The position numbers and the translations under genes were made by a program. From the NCBI GenBank assembly GCA_038501625.1, contig JAZAYU010000001.1:3348001-3412000 (forward strand): DNA of 64,000 nt. Direction: 5' to 3'. How positions within the stretch are numbered: the stretch's first letter is position 1; the number at the start of each line of letters is the position of its first letter. This document shows positions 11,331-23,709 of the stretch, in pieces. This DNA comes from Corbicula japonica. Its lineage: Eukaryota > Mollusca > Bivalvia > Venerida > Cyrenidae. The notes below the pieces were generated by a model that was given only the letters and a program-made list of their open reading frames with translations, was not told the origin of the DNA and made no database searches.

Positions 11331-12912
11331 AAATACACGTTTTAGAAAATCGATATTAGTTTGCAAACGTAAATTGAACAAGTAAAGTGTGTTTTGCATC
11401 ATCAGGACTATGGTTTTCACTCTTCCTTTTGTTTCTGCTTATGTGAACATAAACTTCTGAAATGGTGGTAAGAGTAAAATTAATGGTTTTCTTTTTTTTA
11501 AGCTGTTACGTTTATATATATATTTGACTTGGATTTTGTAATTAAAATCTCACTTTCACATTTTTTTTGCAAATCATAAAGGCCAGTTTTATTCTTTATT
11601 TAAAGGCTGTGACACACCGTGGTAAAGGCTATTGCACCGTCAACAGAACCAGCAAGGATAGAATATTGCGTATTCACGATGTTACACAGACCATATTTGA
11701 GACTCTCTTCACCCAAAAACCACTGTGACTACAATAACAATGTAATAACGACAATTGCGACACATGTTCAATTGTCACATTTGATTTTCGTAATACTTGA
11801 CTGTAGTTTTTATGACAAGCATACTAAAATTAAAAATCTGAAGAGAGGTACAGATGTTTGTTCTGTCAGACCCATCGAACTTCAAGACACTATATATACC
11901 AGAAATGTACAAAACAGAATAATTAATGGTTCCATGAAGTGCTTTGACAGACACTGAACGTGGTGAGCAAGAGATAACATGTATCGTTGAAGAAGACTCA
12001 GCACAGAAAGTGTACGTGCCATCCGATATGAGGCATAAAAGACCATCACCAAGAAAGATCTATAACATCAAAATATGCAGTCTGTGTTTTCTGAAATAAA
12101 TGTGATCTGTTACTTCTTTTCATGCCAATACTGGTTGTGATTTAACTTCTCACATATTTAGAACAGGAAAGTCAACTGCCATGAAGGAGTTGATTGTTAA
12201 TATAGACGCAAGAAGCTGAGAAACAGTTCATGTCGAGTCAATCAGACAAAGATGTAGGAAAACTAGGTGAAAAGACTATCCTCATGTTATAAGACAGATC
12301 TCCATCTATATCGCTAGATACGACAAGATCAAAAATTTACTGTGAAGGTGATGAAAAGGACGTTATTTGTGCAAGTTCATACATTATCTCCAACATTAGA
12401 CACAGCATTTTTATTATAAACACGTTTATATTCAGAGCCAGATCTTGGTTGGAAATACAATGCTTAAACCTGAAGACCAGGGGTGGGATTTGACTGGTAA
12501 CAAGTATTTGTTCTCTGCCTCATGCACATGACAATATTTTAAATGCCAACCGTTGCCTTTATTAAAGTAACAATGTAGTACTTTTAGAAAACATGGCTTG
12601 GAATGTTATGAGTTGTAGATTTTTGAATTGAGTGTTGTTGCTTTGGGTGTTCAAATTCTCCAACTCGCGCAGAATTGGGTATTGATGAATACATATGAAC
12701 TTGAACAACCTTTTTCTCCAAATATACGAATTTAAACGTGTTTGACCACCTACTATGCATGTACAGTTTTCGTTTTCTTAATTATATTGATATACAATGA
12801 TTATATAATAAACTTAGGTGTATCATATTTATGCAGTTTTACATAGTATTTAAAAAAAATGAAAAAGAATAAAACAAATTTATATTGTATCAAAATAATA
12901 ATATTTACTTTA

Positions 12913-13975
12913 GTGGGTGGGGTAAAATAACCTCTAAATATGTTCTGATTTTGCAAGATTGCAAACCGAAAGGAAACTAATGTTTTGAACATTTACTACT
13001 TCAATAACGACATTCTCCAGTATTCTTTGACGGAAGTTTTATTAAAACTATGATCAATGCTTTAATTTTATCCAAAAATGGATATGTTCTAAATTTGCAC
13101 TTTTTATCGGTCAGTCAGTTCAAGTGCTTTTTGTTTCAAATTTCCCATCAGTTTTCAAATTGCAACTTTTTTGTCCTTTAAAGAAGACACGTGTTTCTTA
13201 CAAAAACATAAAAATCAATTCTTTTACATTTTCCTTACAAGTTGATGCTTTTTTGATTTTTACTTAAGTGGGTGGGGTAAAATGACCTCTAAAAATGTTC
13301 TGATTTCTTAAGATTGCAAACCAAAATGAAACTATGGCAAGTTTTAAACATTTACTAGTTCAAAAACGTCATTCTAAAGCATTCTATGACAATAGTTTTA
13401 TTAAAACTTTGATCAATGCTTTAATTTTATCCAAAATCGGTATGTTGAAAATATGCAATTTTTTATCGGTCAGTCAGTTCAAACGCGGTTTTTCACAATT
13501 TCCCATCAGTTTTCAAATTGCAATTTCTTACCCTTTAAAGTAGACATATTCTTCTAACAAAAAACATACAAATGAATTCTTTTGCATTTTTCTCAAAATT
13601 TCATGTCATTTTGATAATTTTTACTTAAGTGGGTGGGGTAAAATAACATCTAAAAATGTTCGGATTTCGCAAGATTGCAAACCAAAATGAAACTATGGCA
13701 AATTTTAAACATTTACTAGTTCAATAACGCCATTCTCCAGCAATCTATTGCAATAGTTTTATTAAAACTATGATCAATGCTTTAATTTTATCCAAAAAAT
13801 TGATATGTTTAAAATTTGGAGATTTTTTTGGTCAGTCAGTTCAAATGCGTTTTTTCCAAATTTCCCATCAGTTTTCAAATTGCAACTTTTTACCCTTTAA
13901 AGTAGACATGTTATTCAAACAAAAAACATACAAATCAATTCTTTTGCAATTTCTTCACACTTCGATGCTATTTTG
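12913..13975. repeat. Three tandem copies of a ~355-bp unit
   Basis: The landmark GTGGGTGGGGTAAAAT occurs at 12913, 13268 and 13629, periods of 355 and 361 bp. Other shared phrases are CATTTACTAGTTCAA, TTTTATCCAAAA, CGGTCAGTCAGTTCAA and TTTCCCATCAGTTTTCAAAT. The open frames at 13334 and 13770 are copies of the same repeat and are not credible genes. Confidence 0.9.
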
Positions 13976-14743
13976 GGGTACGCTGACTGGCCTCATAACT
14001 TTTAGTGATGCACAGCAGATCGCAAAAACTGACATCGTTTGACGTCAATGATGGTACTAGACGGTTCCCGCAAGCAAACAACTATAGCATCTGCCGGTGC
14101 TATAAACAAATGATTGGAAGCTTTAATATGTTTACATGTATTTGGATTTCAAGCAAATTTTACAAATGGGGAAATTTTTGTCTTAGAGAACTGTAATATT
14201 CATTTCAGACTATTCATTTTAGACGGTACACTCAGGAATAATACATCGTCGCTTTACATGTACGTGTAATTCTAAGAAGACATTATATGAAATTTTGAAA
14301 ATCAGAATGAAATAAACGAAACGACCAGTGGCAAGTATACCGAAAACCCCCCACATGCTTTGTATGGACTATCTGATTTGTTAAAGAAAAACAAATTTGC
14401 AAAACTTTATCGTACGACGAAGAATCACGTCTTTTTAGAATTGCGGTGACGACATACAATGCATTTTTTGTAGTTTCTGTAGAATCTTTAATATACTCAG
14501 TGAAATAATTTTCGTGGTCTTGGTGGGCAGGTCGATCCACGAATTTAAAACCACCACGAAATAAATAATTAAATACAAACGTTGTTGAGAAAATAAGTTC
14601 CACGAAATTAAGAACCCACGAAATTGCTGTCTAACGAAAAACCACGAAAAATTATGCACACGAATATTAGTGCATTCACAGAAATGCTCGTTGTTTAAGA
14701 CTTCTGTAGGATAACCATTTATGAAATGTTTGGGATATTTCAG

Positions 14744-15470
14744 ATTTCTACCTGATGGTCGTATCCTGCTTGCTGACAGAACCAGTAGAAAACTAAAGAT
14801 GTTCACCAGTAACTTTCTGCCAATCACGAACCTTGCGCTGTCCTCAAAACCGTGGAACGTGACGCTCATCTCGAACAAGGAAGTCGCCGTCACGCTACCA
14901 GCAGAATGTAGGATCCAGTTTGTCACCATCGACGGATCATACCTAACCCAAACACGTTCAATATCCACCGACGAGCCGTGTTTTGGACTCATCTACACTG
15001 ATGGTAAAATCTTAACCGTCACGTATGATGGTGATCCTCCAAATCTTAAGGTGCTATCCCCAACGGGAAAGGAACTGACGTATGTTTGCGTCGATGATGA
15101 CGGTTTTAAGTTGTTTTCTAAGCCGGTTTATGTCACTAGTACACCAAAGGCGACACAGATTTACGTCTCCGACGAGAGACTGGGATGCGTTGTTAATTTG
15201 AAGGAAACGGGGGAGTTGAATTTCAACTATTCTGCGATGGAACTGGGTAACGCCGCGGAGATCACATTAGACAAAGAGGGGAATATTTACGTGTGTGGGA
15301 ATACGTCAAATAGCGTACATGTGGTGTCCCCTAGCGGAGAGCGTGTAAAAGTTCTAGTAACAGGGGAGACAATCTCCTATCCTCGTGCTGTGGCATATGA
15401 ACCACGTGAGAAGAAGCTTCTTGTCACCCAGGGTGATAAAGAAATTGTTAAAATATATAGTATTGAATAA
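14744..15470 (+). CDS. NHL-like beta-propeller exon of the TRIM-like gene
   Basis: The last exon, 242 codons ending TAA at 15468-15470. The first base completes the codon left open at 6604 (AT plus A), and the join gives an Ile followed by FLPDGRILLADRTSRKLKMF, the usual first blade of B-box/NHL proteins. Later blades are recognisable: IYVSDERLGCVVNL, GNIYVCGNTSNSVHVVSPSG and the closing AVAYEPREKKLLVTQGD. Such propellers normally bind protein or RNA. In RING-less members the role is likely scaffolding or substrate recognition rather than ubiquitin transfer. The frame is intact over the whole exon, in contrast to the frame-shifted first exon. AATAAA overlaps the stop codon (15466-15471), and a foldback element follows within 50 bp. 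Confidence 0.85.
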
Positions 15471-15507
15471 ACCAGCATTCTCACTAATATGCTTTGACAC
15501 ACTGTAT

Positions 15508-16312
15508 CAATGTGGCTATACCACGTCACTTTTAGAATGTCGTGCACACAAAAAATCACACGTGTATGGTTTTTTATGCTAATTTTTCCTTCTAAAATTT
15601 TAAGACAAATTTTGTTTGAAATGTCTTTGAATGTTAGAAAAAACGGCAGCCGACTGATATTTATAGGTTATTATACATTTTACTGTACAATACGGGAATA
15701 TATTTGGACGAGTACACAGCTTGAAAAGTCATATTGGACGAGCCGATAGGCGAGTCTAATATGACTTTTCAAGCTGTGTATGAGTCCAAATATATTCCGT
15801 TTTGTACAGTTAAATGTATAATAACCTTTTCATTATATAACTTTCGTTTAATTTGAAATATACATCATCATCATCGTGGTCAGCTAGACGCTTTACAAGC
15901 AGTTTAAACATATATAAACAAGCGTCTTTATGCGCGCATGGTTCCCGGTCTTTAATTCGTTAAGGATTGAAATCGGAAACCAGACTAGCATCGTTTAGTG
16001 CACATGTACCCAACCGTCCAATATGAAATTAATATATATTTTTTGGATCCAATACGGGAATATATTGGACGGTCACGTGGTACAAATGCAGATTGTCGAT
16101 TGGTTACATTTATTAGATATATAATAATAAAGGTTAAATGTTGATGACAATGCTTTTCAGCAAGAGTACGGTGCTCTTTATCTGGTCAAAATCGGTTCCG
16201 AAATTACTGAGAAATCAGCAAAAAACCAACTTGAAACCATCTTAAAGCGAGTGATTTTGTGTATGCACGAAATTCTAAAAGTGACGTGGTATAGCCCATA
16301 TGTGTTTACTAT
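15508..16312. mobile_element. ~800-bp foldback element with ~45-bp inverted ends
   Basis: The left end reads GGCTATACCACGTCACTTTT and AGAATGTCGTGCACAC; the right end (16255-16306) is its reverse complement with few changes. Inside is a strong hairpin at about 15663-15836, with arms carrying CAGCTTGAAAAGTCATATT and AAATATATTCCG, and a second smaller palindrome at 16013-16076 (CCGTCCAATAT...ATATTGGACGG). No transposase was seen. It lies immediately 3' of the TRIM-like gene, possibly within its 3' UTR. Confidence 0.65.
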
Positions 16313-16449
16313 TTCGTTATTGTAGTCCATTCTGTTGTCGGTCATCCTGATGACCGACATATTATAATGGACCAAACTTGACCTTTGAAGGGTAACACCG
16401 GTTAACAGCGGCACCGGACGTGGTCACTTTAGACAAAGCCGCCCGTCTA

Positions 16450-19400
16450 GAGCTTGAGAATGCTATTCCGTTCCCCCTATTTGCAAGAAAAGTCTTCTAA
16501 ATGTTGATGAAACAATATTTGGACGTTATAGTAACATCAAATCTTAAATTGAGCTGATATATAACGACATGTTAAATCATATAAACATACGTGTGATGTA
16601 TTTTCTACAGGGTGTAGAAATAATGTTATGCGTCTTTTTTTAGAAAGTCATGTGATGCAAACCTTCATTGCAAAATATTATTTGCTTACAAATTGAACTG
16701 ATACTTTATTTGAATCAAACAACTGTTCAGGATGATCCCATATATGAAATAGATTCGATCCGTTATATTGATTTTGTTGGTCAAAAGCAAGACATCGTTT
16801 ATGTTTTTCTTAGAGACTAATGAATATCCGAGTTTGGCGGGAAAGGCTGTCTGTAAACAAAAGTTTACAAAAAGCTAGTCGGTCATTAGCATACACTTTT
16901 AACCCAAAATGTATTCCAAAATCTAGAGTTCAACAACAAAATTTTGTCACTGTCCTACGGTGGGGGGATGAGAAGCCTGACAGGGACTCAAATTATTATA
17001 TTTAATATTCTGATCTTCAACAATTTTGTTGGAATGCTGAACTTCAACATGTAATATTGCTGGTTCTCGCACATTTTCCTGTTTTTGTTTGTTTGTTTTA
17101 ATGATGTCAATTTCAGTGTATGCCATGTTAGATGACATAATGCGGGTTTCAAAAAAACTCATGTCCATGCGTTGACTTTGAAAATTAATGAAAACTTCTA
17201 CCCATGTGTTAACATTAAAAATTTTCTTACTTGTGGTATAATTCACCAAACAAACGGTCGTGAAATAGTAGAGGCTTATAGCAAACGAGGAGATGTTTTA
17301 AACACGCATTTAGGAGGAAACGAATGCTCAGAACTTTGCTTAATTGTCAAAATATTGTAATTTAAAGAGAGATTTTGCTTTTTTGCGCATTCCAGTGCAA
17401 ATGTTGCGAATGTTCTCAGAAGTTAACGGAAGTTTAGCGAATAGCGAAGTGAGGTGATCATTATTTAAAGTAAAAAATAGGGGGATCAGCGATTTTGCAA
17501 TTTGTTTGCGATTTCCAGTTCAATTTCGGTGAACGTTCTCAGAAGATACCGGAGTATTAGCGAATGTGACATGACCATTGTTTAAAGTAAACATAGGAGA
17601 TCAGCATGGGCAATATTTTTATCTAATATCACAAGCGTAGTCAATGGGGCGACGGTACGCTAAAAGACAGTCATCAATACGCTCAAATAGCTGCGGACGA
17701 CAGAGATAAACGACTAGAATGGCCACAGGAGGTTAATTGCACTTTATGATAATACGTTCAGCGTGAAAGCATCAATAATGATTTTGTTTATTGAACTTGT
17801 CTATTATCAATTTATAGAATAAATGGCGACACGTTACCTCAGTTACAAGTACTTCGTTAGTCAAGTTTGTTGAAAAATCATTTCAATCCATAATTACAAA
17901 TGTAGTTGTTATCAGATAATCAACCTCACAATTTTGCATTTCACGAGCGCACTATTGAAATAACCCGAGCTGCGAGAGTTTAAACCTAGTTGGTTTTATG
18001 ACTACCCATCTCTTCATTAGTTATGAACATTACATTTTATCTTTTATTCGCAAGTACTCATTCAGAGGGACATTTATATACATGTATTATGCTCTTTCTC
18101 AAAGATTTGCATAAAAGTGCCTAGTTTTGAGCTTGTTGCACAAAAACTGCCATGGTTTTTTAGATCTATCTATTTCCCTGTCCTTTTGATATCCAAGTTG
18201 GAGCACTAATTACGATGCGGTATTTTATGTTTTTGATATGCTTAAAAGTCTTTAACGGGCTCAATGAAACCGAGCCTGCAATATCTTCACATTTTTCGTC
18301 TTCGGTGGTTTTCAAAGTGAACTTTTCATCTATTTTAAGAAAACAAAACTTAAACGATTGTTTTAAAAAAGAAACTTGGTAACCATTCTATACGTGCATC
18401 TGTATTTTTATCATTTAAACTTTAACTATTTAATTTATGTTACAAAACTTCCGCCGCCATAATATTCAAAACTTGCCCTTGAATATATGCATTATTAACG
18501 AAATACGAATCGAATTATTTTGATTCCCCTGTTCCCTCTCAAAACCGCATCTATCCATGCGTTCTCTTCTTGGGGTCTATAGTGAACGGTTGGACTCGTC
18601 GCAGTTGCAATCCAAATTGAGTTTTACTTGTAAAAGATTTCCGGGGATACCCCTGACCCCAATGTCTGCTTCCCCATACACATGCAATATAACGGATCTG
18701 AATTCGGTCTTGGGATACTAAACAATAACATTATTTTGACAAGTACAGTAAGGTAGACAACACAAGCACTGTCATTTCTATGTAAGGGCGATCTACTAGA
18801 ATATACTGCAAGCAATGCAAAACCAGCCTTTAAAGTAGAGAAATAGTTGTGAAGAATTTTCAAAACAGTGGCGTAACGACAAGTTCTTTGATGATAGATT
18901 AATTTAAATACAAATATTGCTTCTTGAGTTTCTGTAATAGTTTCAGAGAAAATCGTTCAAACAAAAACAAAAGATATGAGCAGCATAAAGCTTAAGTGAA
19001 AGTAATAAATGCAACAGCATCCTAATTTATTGTTTATTGTCATCTAACGCTCGTCAACTTCAAGTTTGACGAGATCTGCTGAACCAACTAAAACTACACT
19101 TTATGAATGTTGTACAAATAAGTATCGACTGCGGAAAGTTCTATGGTACCTCTTTGAGCATTCGCGTTAATGTAACATATTCATCAGATTCGCTGGTGCT
19201 TAAACAACGTAATTATTTCTACACGTCCTGAATAAAATAATAAATTACGTCTACTAGAGACATGATTATTTATATTGATGCCTTTTGCCGGTACACGTCT
19301 TCTTCATGTTTCAATAATTCAAACATCAGCCGTTCAACTTTGTTTGCATGCTTTAAAGTAACAGAATTGTACAATGTATATATGTTCTGTTGTTTATGTT

Positions 19401-20560
19401 TTGTACATACAGAGAAATGTAAATGGAAATAAAATTGAAACTTGAAACATCAACTAAATTCACAAATAGTTTGTCAGATACAGTCTGTGTGACATTGATC
19501 GACAGAAAACTGGCCGTATCATTGACTTCCATTAGTCCAAAAGTAAATACAAGCACGAATACATACCTACTTATTCTATTAATTTATTTGCTAATGACCG
19601 ACTAGCTTTTTGGAAAGCTAAAACTTGTAGTAAATTACACAAACAATATAACCAAACTCCATAGAACGTTTATGTTAGTGAACCTGGAATACAGGCATAC
19701 TTTCACACACCAGTGCTTTACAAAGGAATTAAACCATGCCAGATTTATCATATGAGCATCTCTGTAAACTGATTACCAGAAACTCACAGGCAGAATTACC
19801 GCTTCCAAGAATACTTTCCTGGATCAAGCACTGGTGCACACAATTTCTGTAATCAATTTAGCCATTATATACTTAAACAATAATTTACAAAGTGACGACC
19901 ATGTTAAACCACCCGTCATAAATTTCCTGTGTAATTTAGAACCATTTAGGGAAGAACCGTCACTAATGTTCGAAGAAGTTGTGGTTCGACCCTATTACCA
20001 TAATGTGTACTGTTACATGATTTTATGGTCACATGCAAAAGAATGATGGGAATAAAATATGTTTAAATTAGTACAGGCATAAAACCTTGCCACGCGGCTT
20101 GTTTCGCTAGGATGGAGGTATAGTTGTTTGCGAAAGTCATATTGCTTAGAGACCTATTTTTACCCTTACGATCTAGAATTTACCAACCGAACGTCAGTAA
20201 TATGCATTTCAAAGAAAGTATAATGGTTTAACTAGACATCAAATTGTCAAACAGACAACTTGGGACTTCACTTTGACAAATCTGGCTATTTTACCACAAT
20301 TTAAAATTGAAGTTCGTACGGAGAAAAAAAAATGCGTCTATAATAATGCATGGTCCGTAACCTATGTCTTCCTCTGTAATGGGAATCTTGATGCAAATAC
20401 TAACATTTACCGTGATTTGAAGTTAAAAATATTTGTTTCAACATTTGGAGTTTTGTAAGGAGTTAAAAAGTGAAATATGTATCGCAGTGCTAACGCACTG
20501 CTAAGTAAATATATTAAAATCTCTATGTCAATTGACTTCGTTTATATTTTTCCCAAATTG
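16450..20560. other. Gene-poor stretch
   Basis: No exon or RNA gene that I can support. One local duplication of about 110-120 bp lies at 17378-17605; both halves contain GTTCTCAGAAG, a TTAGCGAA motif, TTTAAAGTAAA and GATCAGC. The open frames here are short, lack splice context and show no family motif. Confidence 0.6.
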
Positions 20561-20618
20561 TATACTTTTTACTATTTTGGCGTGCCACACTCCCATTCAT
20601 ACCTCTCCCTTTGTAATA

Positions 20619-20722
20619 AACACCGTACCCAATCGTTACCTTGCGCAAACGGCAAAGTCGCGTCGGATCCCGGAATTTCCGGTGAGTATTTTGTTGATTT
20701 CTGTGAGAAAATCGTTATTTTT
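20619..20722 (+). repeat. Inverted duplicate, left arm
   Basis: Matches the reverse complement of about 21672-21776, including CAATCGTTACCT, AAAGTCGCGTCGGATCCC and GGAATTTCCGGTGAGTATTT. The arm ends in a GTGAGT donor-like sequence. About 0.95 kb of unrelated sequence separates the arms. It may be a duplicated 5' exon/promoter piece or the ends of a composite element. Confidence 0.7.
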
Positions 20723-21671
20723 ATATATGAAACAATTTCAATAATTGCCTCATGGTCGGGCCAGAGCCCTTTTTTAGTCGTGACAATCATTGGCCTTCAC
20801 TTCTTGGTGAGCGGGCTACTTTAAAGGTTCTTACTGAGCTCGTGAAGTATACTTTTTGTGAACATTGATGCTTCTACGAGAGCACGTAGCGGCTGCTACG
20901 CCAGAACGTGAAAGTTAAAACGTGCGATTGTGAAAGCTTCTCTATGCGCCCATGAAAGCTACATCTTGCGATTAAGATAAAAAATATATATTCCTTTTCC
21001 CTTCTGTAAAGATATAAAAGACGAGACAATGACTTGTTCAAAGCAGATAACAATACTTAGTATTTCTTATATTTCAAATCCACGTTTAAGAAGAATTGAG
21101 TGATTCAAGCGCCAAACGACAAATAACTATGCATGTATAAATACAAAGTACATTGATAAACGGCATCACGTTATCTCAATAAACAACAATAATAAAATAA
21201 AGAAACTTCCACACTTGAGCAAGACTAACATCTAAGTGAATTTACGAAAAAATTAAGGTCGGCAAAGAAAGAAACGATCACGTTTTATGCTGAAACTTTT
21301 TATCCAGGGTCCCGGCGTTTCCCCTAAACGAAAGTGGATTTCCGGGTTACCCTACTTTACCCCAAAATGTTGGCATAAAATGACCTCTATCTACCAGCCA
21401 CGACTTCTGAAATGTTAAACAAGTTTATCGGGTACAAGAGAGATCAGTTACTAGATTAACACATTGAAAGGCGAATACATGTATGCGAAGAAGTTTGAAA
21501 CATGAGTTTTCCGGACCCTTTGTCGACTTTTTCAGCAAATTTCGTAGATTTCACCGAATGATTGAGAAAACGGTAGAAATGTGGAGAAAATCGACTAGTG
21601 AGCATTATAGCCTATTCCTAGGAGATCATCCTGCACTAGGTTTTGTTCTCTGAAAATATTTATAAGAAAAT

Positions 21672-21776
21672 AAAAACAACGATTTTCTCACAAAAATCAA
21701 CAAAATACTCACCGGAAATTCCGGGATCCGACGCGACTTTGCCGTTTTCGCGAGGTAACGATTGGGCACGGTGATA
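21672..21776 (-). repeat. Inverted duplicate, right arm
   Basis: Reverse-complement counterpart of 20619-20722. It contains AAATACTCACCGGAAATTCC and GGGATCCGACGCGACTTT. Weaker similarity extends on to about 21800. Confidence 0.7.
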
Positions 21777-22136
21777 AAGTCGAAGGGAGACAACTCGCTT
21801 TGTATTTTTCTGCATTGTGTCGTCACCGGTCTCAAAATATCGTCAGTAGACCGGTGTAACACAATGATTTTTCTGTTTTGTCTTTGCACGTGATCACTAA
21901 CACCCAATCACTGCACTTTTAAATTTCAAACAATATAGGTGGACAGGTTTTTTTGTAAATGGCAATTATTTATTTTTCTGGAATATTTAATACCTTTTTC
22001 TGGTAAATACAATTTTATTTGATTGTTTTCATTCGTAGCGATACTAAGTTTTGATATGATTTAGGTTAATATGTAAACAATTATACTTTTACCTGTATAA
22101 ATTATTGGCGCGTTATGCACCATTTATTTTATATCA

Positions 22137-23045
22137 CCTGATGTCACAGGGAATCGGCACATAGCTTTTTTCGGCGTTAGCTGTCTAAGCTCACTTTTGA
22201 CCTAGTTTTTCGACCAATGAAACATTGTAAATAAAATTTATTATGCAGCGGGAAAATCAAATAGATTATTTTGATTGGTTATTAGTGGGTCTTGTTAATG
22301 ATTACCGTAACGATTTTTATATTGTGTGTAAGTATTTACCTGGCTCTTATATGTTCGGGCATTTTCGTTTTAAAAAGCGTTAATTGTATTGGAGAAAAAG
22401 ATATTAACGGTATAAATAACCAGTTAAGTCAATTGATGGCTTAAATACGATTTTATATGGAATATTCATAGGTGTCAGGTAAACACTCGAGTACAATACA
22501 CAGTGTAAAACGACAGAGAAGTGCAGATATTTCTGGTTCTTACTGGTTCCTTTCTAGTTCCTTTGATACTGATTGTTAATTTCATGTCCAAAAATGCAAA
22601 ACGCCTTGGTGTAGTGGTTGTCACACTCGCCTCTCAAGCGGAGTCCCCGGGTTCAATACTCGGGAGGGACACTTTCTTTTAAAGTTAATTTACGTAAAAG
22701 TTGGTAGATTTCGCTCTTGTAACAAGTTGTTATTATTTTCATTTATTGTATTTTAATGACATTTATTCATCATTAGTGCTAACTCTACAAGAGGTATTTT
22801 ATTGAAACTGAATGTACAGTTAATGTTAGACATTCTTCTTTAATCGACGTATTATCACCAGACGAAATTTTTGCACGGTCTTTATTTCTTTCTTTCTTAT
22901 ATATAAAAATCTTTTCCATCAACGCCGTTTATCTTTTTTAAAGATATTTCTTGTTTCTAATCCTTCGAATCTATGTTTATTATTATAACATAGATTCGAA
23001 GGATTAAAAAATAAAAGTTATGTGCCGATTCCCTGTGCCTGATGT
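22137..23045. mobile_element. hAT-type non-autonomous element with perfect 8-bp target duplication
   Basis: The element proper is 22145-23037 (893 bp). Its ends are CACAGGGAATCGGCACATA and the exact reverse complement. It is flanked by CCTGATGT at 22137-22144 and at 23038-23045. An 8-bp target duplication and ends starting CA are typical of hAT transposons. There is no transposase, so it depends on another element. Inside are a tRNA-Glu-like segment (22602-22671) and a small perfect hairpin near the right end (about 22958-23006, arms AATCCTTCGAATCTATG). Confidence 0.9.
22602..22671 (+). tRNA. tRNA-Glu(CTC)-like pseudogene inside the hAT-type element
   Basis: The segment carries an A-box (TGGTGTAGTGG) and a B-box (GGTTCAATACTC) at tRNA spacing, a T-arm CCGGGTTCAATACTCGG that pairs well, and an anticodon loop CTCTCAA with CTC at the anticodon. 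The anticodon stem (CTCGC/GCGGAG) and acceptor ends do not pair cleanly, and no CCA-compatible acceptor stem is evident. I read it as a tRNA-derived relic or SINE head rather than a working gene. Confidence 0.55.
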
Positions 23046-23157
23046 ACGGGTTATGTTTGTTTACAGTGTTACATATTTTGACTTGTGTCGATGACATACC
23101 TTAATATTCATATATATGTTAGATATATGTAATCGCTATGCCCAAATAACTATTATT

Positions 23158-23706
23158 GGACAGAGGTAATTTGACAATGTTTACATTGGTGTGTTTACAT
23201 TGGCGTTGCATGTAAACAATGGACATATATAATAATCGTTGTTTAATACAAAGCGTAACGCTCCCAACACCCGTCCCACTAGCGGAGTGGTCTAAGACGC
23301 AGTCAATAAAAATACGTTGAAATGCAATGGTAGAAACGGTACGATAGGTTGTAGGTTCGAAACATGTTTTTAATAACTTTTTTAAACTGTTTACACAATA
23401 ATTATTTCCTCGAGATCCTCGAGATAATCGATGTGATAAAATAAATTGAAGCAAAAAATATAAGAAACGAAATAACTGCAATAAAACTTAAAAAATATAA
23501 ATCGAAATATATCTCTGAATTCCGTGAATGATTCGAACCCGTGTCGAAAAAAAGATACGTCATTGCTAACCGGAGGGGTTAACCACTGCGCTATCGAGGC
23601 GATATAATATGATCGTACAAAATAATACTGGTAATTCCTAAATTTGCCTTAACCAGTATTTACATTCTATTAATAATTGTAAACATCGCCAATTTACCTC
23701 GGTCGA
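23158..23706. mobile_element. TIR element with two convergent tRNA-like modules, copy 1
   Basis: The ends are imperfect inverted repeats, GAGGTAATTTGACAATGTTT and its counterpart at 23679-23704. A + strand module at about 23273-23365 has A-box TAGCGGAGTGG followed by TCTAAGACGC and B-box GGTTCGAAACA about 74 nt later, the spacing of a class II (Leu/Ser) tRNA. A - strand module at about 23525-23602 has A-box TAGCGCAGTGG and B-box GGTTCGAATCA. The two point toward each other. A second copy lies at 36834-37322. No protein is encoded. Confidence 0.75.
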
Positions 23707-23709
23707 CCT

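Larger units (their letters stand above)
6605..14743 (+). other. Large intron of the TRIM-like gene
   Basis: 8.1 kb between the GTGAGT donor and the TTTGGGATATTTCAG acceptor. Most of it (about 6700-10500 and 11350-12900) holds AT-rich sequence in which I see no gene. A run of about 18 C sits near 7924-7941. The supported repeats inside are a dispersed element at about 10760-11330 and the ~355-bp triplicate at 12913-13975. A possible small exon on the minus strand lies near 10543-10610; it would end in SSDDDMGIPYDS plus a short tail, but the support is only an acceptor and an open frame. Confidence 0.6.

Noticed and set aside
13334..14042. Frames of 69 and 90 codons (KTLINALILSK / INALILSKK)
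   Set aside because: Both are copies of the same ~355-bp tandem repeat and contain no family motif.
14435..14992. 185-codon minus-strand frame
   Set aside because: It runs antisense to the start of the NHL exon and upstream intron, has no domain, and the + strand reading is clearly the coding one.
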